Shown here: positions 55,813 through 64,000 of the stretch, piece after piece | How the letters are laid out: each line of letters opens with the position of its first letter | Position numbering within the stretch: position 1 is the stretch's first letter | From: Deroplatys truncata | Taxonomy: Eukaryota > Arthropoda > Insecta > Mantodea > Mantidae | DNA: 64,000 bases | Assembly: GCA_030765065.1 (NCBI GenBank) | Contig: CM060985.1 | Span: forward strand, 176,144,096-176,208,095 | Reading direction: 5' to 3' | Program-made: the position numbers and the translations under genes | The notes under the pieces: model-generated | What the model saw: the letters and a program-made list of their open reading frames with translations, nothing else | Database searches by the model: none | Told to the model about the DNA's origin: nothing

Positions 55813-57255
55813 TTTTCTTGATAATGCCACCATGTTACAATATATCCCCTATATTTACTCAAGGGTAATGATGATAATGGCAAAAATAATAATTTATTTA
55901 CCTCCCTTTACATGTAACTACGTTTTGTGCTGAAAGCCCTCTTTTAAAGAGTATGCTATCCATATTAAGAAATTAGTCGTACGGTATTCCTATAAGCTAC
56001 GCTAGTGACCCGAGATTGACTTACGTAAACGCAAACTAACAGATGGAAGGAAAGAACAAATATATTCCATGCTCTGCATTATCTCCCATCTTAAGTTCTG
56101 ATTTGTTTCTACTGGATTTACAGATTTTGGTCACCAATATTATGGCTGAGAGGGAGTCCCCAAGCCAGGCTATTGCAGAAACGTGATTCAATGCTAAATC
56201 AGCTCATGCACTAACGTATGGCTTAACACTGCATGTAACACGGGTATCTATACTCTTTCCCCCATTGTTTTGCATATTTTCGTTTATATAAGAGGGTCTA
56301 TGGAATATTGCATGCAACGCAATTAAGGTCTATCAAGAGCTATAGTCCAGAAACAAAGTCTCGACTCGTTTCATCCCTTATATGCTCTAAAGTTAAACGC
56401 AATAACTTCCAATAATGTAAATATTAAACAATAAAAGTATCGGAGGCTAATCTAAAAATATTACACACACTTCGTTACCGCCGAATATCGAGGTCCCATC
56501 CCTAGCGATGGCCACAACTTTGCACGGAAGAAAAGAAGTTGCATAGCAGTATAAATATTATGTTGACTCAGAAGGCCGAAACAGTGAGTATTTTGTAAAT
56601 AGTTGGCCTAGTGATTTCTCTGGTTCTGTAACTAGTGACTCAAGTTAGAACGTTGACTGCCCTTACATGTGGCATTTGCCAACTTTGTAACCAGCGTACT
56701 GCGTTCCCTATAACTGAGGTGATTATGTGGAGAAGTAAAGCAAACTTCCGTTTGGTAAGTCACGAGCTTAATTAAAATAATTTTTCTGAATATATTACAG
56801 CCAAACGGTCTATACTTTCTGGATTGCCCTCGTATATGGATGAACACACACAGCACTTACATAAAAACACACAGTATTGCAAGCTTATGATTTCGAATTA
56901 AGCTTTTACAGCAGCTGTCGAAGATCCAGAGATAGGATTTATTGCCAACGTTTCCACTTTTACCCAAGTTCCCATTTTCTTGCTCTCTCATCGATTCCTT
57001 CTGTATTTTTACCCCTAAAGCAATCTGATTCTCTGGTCCCTAAGGTCTGTAACCGTTTGGCGCTCTATCAAATAGCCAGTATCCCGTCCCAAAGCGCTGA
57101 CCTATATGTTTTATTCCTCCCGACAGCATAATAGCGTTTAAGTGTAGTTCATCTATAATACTGAGGTTCTGCATCTGTCAGTGAACTCTCAAAGGTCACA
57201 TATAACGTCACAAAATAGTTCGGAAATAACATGTGACTTCCAATCAAACCATTAT
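55813..57255. other. unassigned spacer
   Basis: About 1.4 kb without recognisable repeats or genes; short frames (56,632-56,856 and 56,877-57,131) lack any support. Confidence 0.3.
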
Positions 57256-57957
57256 TACTTTCTCTACCACGTACCCTAGGTAGAAGTTATATTACATTAC
57301 ACCCAAAAACTCGATACAGACTTTAATTGGAACCACATGTTTTAAGGCTTCCTGAATGGCCAGAAGTTTTTAATCAAGTTTTTAAACAGTGGGGCGTTAT
57401 AATATGACGACCAAGAAGCGATGTTCTTTTCATGACTACGAGAAAAACTGTTATATGTTACATTCAATGACTTTCTCTACCCTTTATCACTTATTAGCAG
57501 GTATACAAATTATGCTTAAGAAAGTTTATTTTTCTATCTACTTCATTGTAATTGATATAAACCTTTACAGAAACAGCTATATTACACATTACGTTATAGA
57601 TACAAAGAGAACAGCGATAGTCAAATGTTTAAGAACTGGACGCTATATGCTGGCCTTAAAATTCCATACTGTTTCCATGACATCGCGAGAAACAACTGAA
57701 ATTCGAAAGGACTTTAAGAGAATCACTAAGTATTGAACAATTTGAACCATTAATGGATATCTCTGAAATGGTGATGCCCTAAAAAGTATTGGTAATCAAC
57801 TGTGCTTTAAAGCGATTTACATTTCTTGTGTTTTAACGTTTACCAGTTGTACAAGATTATAAAAAACTCCTTCCGAATGAAGATGACTTCACAAGCTATT
57901 CCCAGAAAATTCAAGATACACATTTTATTTGTCATATAAATTATCTTTAATATATGT
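57256..57957. repeat. ACTTTC repeat pieces, plus then minus (b)
   Basis: 57,256-57,385 is a plus 5' fragment (ACTTTCTCTACCACGTACCC). 57,445-57,957 is a minus-oriented b copy (TGACTTTCTCTACCCTTTAT, CATGACATCGCGAGAAACAA). They face each other head to tail end. Confidence 0.75.
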
Positions 57958-57959
57958 CA

Positions 57960-58537
57960 TAATAGGGGAAGTATTGCATTCCACTTAAAAATTCTATACC
58001 GAGATTTCACAGGAAATACGTGTTTTGAGGCGCACTTAATCAAAAAAGCTCTTGCAGAAAAAGGTCCGTGTATGTCTCTGTGAATAGCATAACTCAAAAA
58101 CGAAATGTCAGATAAATACCAAATTTGATATGTAGGTTTAGTATCCTTCAAAGATGAAACACGAAAATTTTCAACGAAATCCCCATCTCAGACTGTGCTT
58201 TACAGGAAGATGTTTAAAAATTTTAATTTTATGAAAAATAATTGTAACGATTTTGATTAAACTATCATATATTTATGATATTTTCATGACAAATAAAATG
58301 TGCATCTTGAATTGTTTGGGAATGTCCCCAAAAGTCTTCTTCCTTCTGAATGGCCTCTGCATAACTGGTAAACCTTATGAGATAGACAGAAATTTTCCAC
58401 ACAAAAAGTAGAGCTCGTTAAAACACATCATTTATATCAGATACATTTTTTTGTTGAGTGAACCATTTCCGACATATTTCTTGTTGTTTGAGTTTGCAAA
58501 TACTTACATTTTTTCTAAAATGTGAATTCGTTATTAG
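57960..58537 (+). repeat. ACTTTC repeat, first unit of a dimer, truncated at both ends
   Basis: Begins at AATAGGGGAAGTATTG (hairpin lost) and stops at ATTCGTTATTAGTTTT, the same internal point as the unit at 3,727-4,338. Confidence 0.75.
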
Positions 58538-58542
58538 TTTTC

Positions 58543-59323
58543 ACTTTGTTTACTATGTATAGTAAGTAGGGCAAGTATTGCATTCCACCCAAAAATTGGA
58601 TACCTAGATTTCACAGGAAATACATGTTTTGAGGCACCCTGAATCATAAAAAACTATTGTAAAAAAAGGTCCGTGTGTGTGTTTGTGGACACTAAAAATC
58701 AAAAACTTAAGTCAGATAAATACCAAACATGGTATTTAGATTCAGTATTTTTCAAAGATCGGACACATATATTTTCAACAAAATCCCTCCATCCCAGACT
58801 ACCCATTGAACATTTTTAGAAAATTTTGATTTTTCTCATCATCACATATTTAAGACGTTTCCTTAAGAAATAAAATGTATATCTTGAATTTCCTGGGAAT
58901 GTCCCCAAAGGTTCTCTTCATTCTGAATGGCTTTTGCATAACTGGTAAATAGTAATAGATAAACAAAATTTTTCTACACAAAAAACGTAGAGCTGTTAAA
59001 ACACGCAATCTGTGTCATACATTTTTTGTCGAGTGAACCATTTCCGAGATATTCCTTGTTATTTGTTTAAATTTTTCAATACTTATACTTTTTCTCAAAT
59101 GGGAATTTGTTATTCTTTTTTTTATGTCCTGGATATGCAAAGAGAATGAAATGCTTCACATAACAACCAGCTCTTAAAGCATTTGACTATCGTTTAAAGC
59201 CTACCAATTCTCCTTGCATCTACAAGAAAATTAGCAATAAGACAGTTTCTGTAAATTTTTATCCCGATTAACGTGATAGATTGTATAAGAGTAGAGAAAG
59301 CCATGCGAGTGTAACACATCGGA
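58543..59323 (+). repeat. ACTTTC repeat, second unit of a dimer
   Basis: ACTTTGTTTACTATGTATAG to CACATCGGA before a T6 run; otherwise complete apart from a small deletion around the fourth hundred bases. Confidence 0.8.
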
Positions 59324-59982
59324 TTTTTTAAATAGTTTCCGTTAAAATAGTGCCATTATATAAAAGTAAAAAACCTTTTAAATTCCTCCTTACCGTGTTA
59401 TTTTCTAAAAATAATATAACAGAAAGTCTTCCACTCAAGAAAGGAGAAAATGCTTACCACTAGAATAAGGAAATGTACACGAGACCAATTAGAAAATCGC
59501 TAAGCCTGTTTAAATTCTCGCACTCAGATCACTTAAAGAGATTATAACCGCAGTTCTAACTTAGCGGGAGTACGTACATACCGGGTTGCTTAAACTTGGG
59601 CATTAGAGAAGGCCAATATCGTTTATTTCTCGTGATCCCCGAGTCTAAGGCTTCAGACGGACACCATTTAAGCAAATGGCCTGAAAACAGTTTCCCAGAA
59701 TCCTTTTGTCCTGCAAAACTGCTTTAGTCACCTCTTTCCATCTGCAAACCTCTAAACGTTTGTCTTTTAGTATAAAATATTTAAAACCGCTATTTGTTGG
59801 ACTGTTAACACGTCGAAAGATAGTGCCTTAGCGGCGTAATAAACAAAATACACATGCCAGTGACCAGTCATACCAATTTTAACAGGTTTTTAAACAAAAT
59901 ACGTGATCATAAAACAAAAATGCAAGTTAATATTGTAAAAATATTTTGTAGTATTTTCTACAACATAATTCATCATTTAAAA
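59324..59982. other. unassigned spacer
   Basis: Nothing recognised. Confidence 0.3.
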
Positions 59983-60135
59983 CTTGGTGTGCTACATTCA
60001 TATGACTTTCCCTACTCTCTATTACTTACTACTTAGTATACAAATTATTATTCCAAACTTTTATTTTCTATCTACTTAATTTTAATCGAGATAAACCTTT
60101 CCAGAAATAGCTCACTACATATTTCGTTTGTACCA
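59983..60135 (-). repeat. ACTTTC repeat, subfamily b fragment
   Basis: Minus-oriented 3' end (CATATGACTTTCCCTACTCT through GAGATAAACCTTTCCAGAAA). It stops at CATATTTCGTT, where the sequence of the LINE 5' region begins. Confidence 0.65.
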
Positions 60136-60608
60136 CTTTAAACCCTCCTCTCTGGCGTTGAACAGCCGGCAGCAGGGGATTCTGGAGGAACGTGTCAGAA
60201 GGGTATGTCGTCATCCCTGATGCAAGCATGGTAGAATGACGTAATGGGTCGTCTATGCTTGCCATTGGCTTGTTTAAACAACGCCAGCAATGGCAGCGCT
60301 TTAGCAGGGAAGAGGAGGAACGTGGTTCTTCCGTGCTGCCGAGATTTTACTGGCAATGTTTCTGACTGGGATTGAAATTTTCTCGGGGTTTTCACCCACA
60401 TTTTCAGTCACAAGGTTGTTTAGAAACGAGCGCTCAGAGTAAACACTGCCATCTACATACGAATGTCGCATTATTATAGTCAACGCCTTCTGGGAGGCAG
60501 TGATGTTCAATCGTTTACTACTCTGTTAATCTTTGGGTTTGTTTTTCATCCTCCTCGGCCAATAAACCCAGACAAAACATCGATGCAACTAATTCTGTAG
60601 CAACTCAC

Positions 60609-60941
60609 ATGACCCATGATGTATTTTTCATTAATATACAGTGTATTAGGAACAAAATTAATGAACTTGAAATATTATGTAGTGAAAAAGACTATAAAGT
60701 TTTATGTTTTGCAGAACATTGGTTAAGTGATGGTGAAAGTAATGTGTATCACATTGAAGGTTATACAATGGCAGCTATTTTTTGTCGTAAGGCAATTAAA
60801 AATGGTGGGGTATGTATTTTTGTGTCTAAAGAAATCAGCTTCTCTGAAATTGATGTAACTAAATTTTGTATTGAAAAACATATTGAAGTAGTGGCGATTT
60901 ATGTAACTCACCTCAAAATAGTTATAAATAGTTATAATTAG
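60609..60941 (+). CDS. LINE endonuclease N-terminus (frameshifted from ORF below)
   Basis: Encodes the start of the exonuclease-endonuclease-phosphatase domain that nicks target DNA: HDVFFINIQCIRNKINELEI (the LNxRS-like first strand), LCFAEHWLSDGE (catalytic Glu region, normally TETWL) and NGGVCIFVSKEISF. The frame ends in a stop at 60,939-60,941. Cause: AATAGTTATA is tandemly duplicated (60,917-60,926 and 60,927-60,936), a +10 insertion that shifts the frame; the downstream frame reads on as VIISLYRSPSGDPEIFMNNL. The true start may lie slightly upstream; the ATG at 60,609 is the first in frame after a stop. One lesion separates the two parts. Confidence 0.85.
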   Translation: MTHDVFFINIQCIRNKINELEILCSEKDYKVLCFAEHWLSDGESNVYHIEGYTMAAIFCRKAIKNGGVCIFVSKEISFSEIDVTKFCIEKHIEVVAIYVTHLKIVINSYN

Positions 60942-60978
60942 TCTTTATCGCTCACCCAGTGGTGATCCCGAAATATTT

Positions 60979-63396
60979 ATGAATAATCTTGAGGAAATGC
61001 TTATACATTTCAATAGAGAAAAATTTAATGTAGTCCTATGTGGGGATTTCAATATTAATATGATTGATGAATGTTCATTAAACTATCAGTTTAAAAATTT
61101 GCTTAGATCTGTTGGGCATTTCTGTACCAATTCTGAACCTACAAGAATCAACTCATGTTTAGACAACATTGTAACCAATTTAGATACGCAGCGGTATAAT
61201 ATTGAGGTTATTGACCCTATGCTATCTGACCATTCTGCTCTAGTTTTATCATTTTTACAGCTTGTGACTAAACTCAAATATAAAACTCGTTTTATTAGAC
61301 CATACAGTGAAGATAAATTTATTTATTTTATCGATTGTCTATCTCAAACTGAATGGAGGACGATTCGACTCGGTAATAATTTGAATGCTGAGCGTACTTT
61401 TGATGAATTTTTAACTATGTTTTTAATGCTATTCAATTTGTGTTTTCCTAAAAGGAATGTTAGATATTTTAATGGTGAAGCTCGTGGTAAAACTACAAAC
61501 AAATTTTGGTTTACTTCTGACCTTAAACAGATGAGGAAATATTTGCTATTCTGTTACAATATATATAAATGTACACACACTGAAGATGCTAAAAATGCTT
61601 TTAAGCGGATTAGAAACGAATATAGAATATTAATGTCACAAGCCAAGAAACTTGCAAATGCTAAATTTATTGAAATCTCTAATAACAAAGTTAAAGCTGC
61701 ATGGAATGTTATAAATAGAACGGTCAAAGGTGAAAAGTCTGCCTCTATTCATTTTTCTCCTAATCAGGTTAATGGGTTTTTTATAGAATCTGTACAAGAG
61801 GTAAAGAGAAATATTTCAAAGCCTAATAAACTGGCGCTTGATTACTTGTCAAATTGTGAGGTGCCTGTAGTTTCTTTTCAACTTAAGGAAGTGTCATGTG
61901 ATGATGTGTTGAACGCCGTTGCTAAAATGCATAACTCTGATTCCAGAGATATCTATGATATTTCAAATAATTTTTTAAAGAAAATAATTGGTTATATTGT
62001 GTTGCCATTAACTATCTGTATAAATAAATGCTTCACTGAGGGCATATTTCCAAGTAAACTTAAATTAGCAAAAATAATACCAGTTCATAAAAAAGGTAAT
62101 AAATCATTATTGGAAAATTATCGACCGATATCTCTGGTGCCAGTGTTTTCTAAAATATTTGAGGTATTAATCCACAACCAGATGTATTCCTATTTTGAAC
62201 AAAACAAGGTCTTTTCTATCGATCAATTTGGTTTTAGGGCTGGTAAATCTACTATTGATGCAGTTCGATTACTTATTGATAATATAACGAATACTTTTGA
62301 ATCAAAGAGCTTTGCTTGGGTCACATGCTGTGACTTAAGCAAGGCCTTTGATTGTGTGGATCACTGTATACTGTTAGATAAATTAGCACATTATGGTATT
62401 TGTGGTACGCCTAATAAATTGCTCTCTTCTTATCTCTCTAACCGCAAACAAGTTGTTCAGATTAATGATAAGGTTTCGGATGTGGCTTCAGTAATGTGCG
62501 GTGTTCCTCAGGGCTCTATCCTAGGTCCTCTGCTATTCCTAATCATGATTAATGATTTACCATTCAATACTGAATCTAAAACCATATTATTTGCTGATGA
62601 CACAACTTTTATTCACAACAATGCAAATATACAGTATCTTGAAACTGAGGTTCAAAATAATATAATGTATATATCACAATGGTTTCAAGCAAATAAGTTT
62701 TTACTTAATGATTCTAAAACTAAAAATATAATTTTTACTTTAAATAATGTTGTTGTCCCAAAGCTTTGTACTAATGTAAAGTTTTTAGGCATTTTTATTG
62801 ATAGATTTTTAACCTGGGAGTCACACATTACATTTTTATGCAGAAAGTTGTCAAGGGTTTTATTCCTGATGAGAAACTTAGTCAATTGTGTACCCTTTGA
62901 GTATATACGTGTCTCATATTTTGCATACTTTCACAGTATTATTAATTATGGTATTTTACTTTGGGGTAATAGCTCATATATCCAAGATGTATTACTTGTG
63001 CAAAAGAAAGCTATAAGAATTATGGCTAAGATAACTACTAGAACACACTGTAAACCCTATTTTAAAAGATATAATATTTTGACTGTTATAAATTTGTATA
63101 TTTATACTGTATTGGGTTTTATGAAACAGAATCAACATTTGTATGACACGAGATCCAATATTCATAATTATAATATCCGTAATGGTCAAATGATCGATAT
63201 TCCTCAGCATAGACTTAAGAAAACTTCTCAAAGTTACTACTATATTGGCATTAAACTTTTCAACAAGCTACCTCAAGCTGTAAAAGATTTGCCTTATAAA
63301 ATATTTTTTAAGCGATTGCATTGTTGGCTTGTGGATAATCCTTTTTATTCTATTAATGAATTTATTGTTTTTAATGCATCTGATATTAATATTTAA
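60979..63396 (+). CDS. LINE endonuclease C-terminus and reverse transcriptase, 805 codons open
   Basis: Residues 1-90 hold the rest of the endonuclease: VVLCGDFNIN (residues 18-27), LDNIVTN (61-67) and the SDHSALVL catalytic motif (83-90). The reverse transcriptase follows: NYRPISLVPVFSKIFEVL (about 378-395), QFGFRAGKSTIDAV (about 415-428), CDLSKAFDCVDH (about 450-461, first catalytic Asp), GVPQGSILGPLLFLIMINDL (about 508-527), FADDTTF (538-544, catalytic pair) and KFLGIFIDRFLTWESHI (about 601-617). The C-terminal region (AIRIMAKITTRTHCKPYFKR) is typical of CR1/jockey-type elements. No internal stop occurs. The product would prime and copy its own RNA at the nicked target. ATG at 60,979 is internal to the ancestral ORF. 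Confidence 0.93.
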   Translation: MNNLEEMLIHFNREKFNVVLCGDFNINMIDECSLNYQFKNLLRSVGHFCTNSEPTRINSCLDNIVTNLDTQRYNIEVIDPMLSDHSALVLSFLQLVTKLKYKTRFIRPYSEDKFIYFIDCLSQTEWRTIRLGNNLNAERTFDEFLTMFLMLFNLCFPKRNVRYFNGEARGKTTNKFWFTSDLKQMRKYLLFCYNIYKCTHTEDAKNAFKRIRNEYRILMSQAKKLANAKFIEISNNKVKAAWNVINRTVKGEKSASIHFSPNQVNGFFIESVQEVKRNISKPNKLALDYLSNCEVPVVSFQLKEVSCDDVLNAVAKMHNSDSRDIYDISNNFLKKIIGYIVLPLTICINKCFTEGIFPSKLKLAKIIPVHKKGNKSLLENYRPISLVPVFSKIFEVLIHNQMYSYFEQNKVFSIDQFGFRAGKSTIDAVRLLIDNITNTFESKSFAWVTCCDLSKAFDCVDHCILLDKLAHYGICGTPNKLLSSYLSNRKQVVQINDKVSDVASVMCGVPQGSILGPLLFLIMINDLPFNTESKTILFADDTTFIHNNANIQYLETEVQNNIMYISQWFQANKFLLNDSKTKNIIFTLNNVVVPKLCTNVKFLGIFIDRFLTWESHITFLCRKLSRVLFLMRNLVNCVPFEYIRVSYFAYFHSIINYGILLWGNSSYIQDVLLVQKKAIRIMAKITTRTHCKPYFKRYNILTVINLYIYTVLGFMKQNQHLYDTRSNIHNYNIRNGQMIDIPQHRLKKTSQSYYYIGIKLFNKLPQAVKDLPYKIFFKRLHCWLVDNPFYSINEFIVFNASDINI

Positions 63397-63509
63397 TTGT
63401 TACTTTTTTGCTGTAAAAGATGCACAAGATGTGGTTTATGTTGTATTATTAATTTGTATTTTTGTATATACTGACAATGTCTATTGCAGTTGTATAACTG
63501 TTTAATGAC

Positions 63510-63542
63510 AATAAATTGATATTGATATTGATATTGATATTG
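63510..63542 (+). other. LINE 3' terminus: AATAAA and (TTGATA)n tail
   Basis: AATAAA at 63,510-63,515 runs directly into about 4.5 copies of TTGATA. Simple-repeat 3' tails instead of poly(A) are typical of CR1/L2-like LINEs and are made by the reverse transcriptase. Confidence 0.8.
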
Positions 63543-63624
63543 TTGCGTGTTCTTTAGACACTAAATTCACACACATTTACAGTCTCACTCATACTTTGAT
63601 ACTGGGATTGACTGTACGATTAAA

Positions 63625-63856
63625 AGACACAATAGGAGGTGTACATTACAATCATTGTATATGTTTATATTATTGTATCCATTTGTAATAATGCTGTGAA
63701 TATATTACGTAATTTAATAATATAACAGCTATGAGAATAATAAGTTAAACGTTGCTAACAATGAGGTAAATTGGAGGCAAATAATGAGTTTGAGAGTTTA
63801 AATGTTATTTGTGATCCTTGGAAGCATTAATGTAATTTTAGTGACAGTTTATAAAA
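63625..63856 (-). repeat. interspersed repeat family 2, fragment
   Basis: Reverse complement of about 19,860-20,090: TTAATGTAATTTTAGTGACA, GTTGCTAACAATGAGGTAA and ATATTACGTAATTTAATAAT. Truncated at both ends. Confidence 0.7.
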
Positions 63857-63859
63857 AAA

Positions 63860-64000
63860 TCTGATGTGTTACACTCACATGACTTTCTCTACTCTTGTAC
63901 AAATTATTTTTACAAACGCTTATTCTCCATCTACTTCATGTTAATCGAGATAAACATTTGCAGACTCTATCTTATTGCTAATTTTCTTGTAGACGCAAGG
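63860..64000 (-). repeat. ACTTTC repeat, subfamily a, cut by window end
   Basis: TCTGATGTGTTACACTCACA after an A7 run, then the usual TTCATGTTAATCGAGATAAA block. Continues beyond the window. Confidence 0.85.

Larger units (their letters stand above)
60136..63542 (+). mobile_element. nearly full-length non-LTR retrotransposon (CR1/jockey-like LINE)
   Basis: A single plus-strand LINE with an AP-type endonuclease followed by reverse transcriptase, a 3' untranslated region, AATAAA (63,510-63,515) and a (TTGATA)n tail (63,516-63,542). The 5' limit is set by where the flanking ACTTTC repeat stops; 60,136-60,608 is GC-richer, has no clear ORF1 and may be the 5' untranslated region. Compared with the other LINEs here it is strikingly intact, so it is recent. 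No target duplication was identified. The clade is uncertain among CR1/L2/jockey-type groups; no RNase H is present. Confidence 0.85.

Noticed and set aside
1..64000. CRISPR arrays, bacterial operons, phage or toxin systems
   Set aside because: Sequence composition, introns-like signals and TE content are eukaryotic; the regularly recurring units are dispersed transposon-type repeats, not spacer arrays.

Overview
The window is eukaryotic nuclear DNA and reads as a transposon-filled, AT-rich stretch of a large animal genome, almost certainly an arthropod and most likely an insect. The basis is the mix of repeats: Tc1-like, mariner and mariner-like DNA transposons, RNase H-bearing and jockey/CR1-type LINEs, tRNA-derived SINEs, solo LTRs and long (GT)n tracts. 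There are no operons, Shine-Dalgarno sites, CRISPR arrays or prokaryotic gene order. No complete, intact host gene is visible. Species-level identification is not possible from the sequence alone.

The dominant component is one interspersed repeat family, called here the ACTTTC repeat. It is about 0.8-1.05 kb long, occurs in roughly 30 full or partial copies on both strands, and covers on the order of a quarter or more of the window. One end carries ACTTTCTCTACT followed by an imperfect hairpin. The other end carries the inverted 12-mer AGTAGAGAAAGT about 25 bp inside a CATCAGA terminus. Copies sit between T runs, contain an internal (GT)n tract, and repeatedly form head-to-tail dimers or trimers. 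This resembles the published architecture of Helentron-associated non-autonomous elements (HINEs). Two subfamilies are distinguishable: 'a' (TCCTGGACATGCAAAGAG and CTTGCATCTACAAG blocks) and an older 'b' (TCTCGCGATGTCATGG block).

Layout. 1-2.1 kb: mariner fragment and a Tc1/mariner-superfamily relic. 2.5-11.6 kb: dense ACTTTC repeats interrupted by an RNase H LINE with target-site duplications. 12-16 kb: a possible host exon, a rearranged mariner-like element, a SINE and a LINE RT relic. 16-20.2 kb: two copies of a second repeat family (family 2) around a Tc1-like element and a tRNA-derived SINE. 20.4-28 kb: a possible terminal exon, more ACTTTC repeats, a mariner-like element with terminal inverted repeats (TIRs), a fold-back element and a second Tc1-like element. 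28.6-36.6 kb: SINE, RNase H LINE, and two mariners with TIRs. 37-45.2 kb: SINEs, tandem ACTTTC repeats, a convincing internal coding exon (39,546-39,730, minus), a nearly intact Tc1-like copy and a possible first coding exon at 45.1 kb with an upstream CRE and YY1-like motif. 46.5-59.3 kb: two solo LTRs, family 2, mariner-like relics, SINEs and many ACTTTC repeats. 60.1-63.5 kb: a nearly intact LINE with an endonuclease/reverse transcriptase ORF and a (TTGATA)n tail.

Most coding potential belongs to mobile elements, almost all broken by stops or frameshifts. Four minus-strand exon candidates (45.1, 39.6, 20.5 and 12.1 kb) suggest that part of the window is intronic DNA of one or more minus-strand host genes. 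This is inference and needs RNA evidence. I see no sign of a new multi-gene system; the most notable items are the HINE-like repeat family with its tandem dimers and the unlisted candidate exons.
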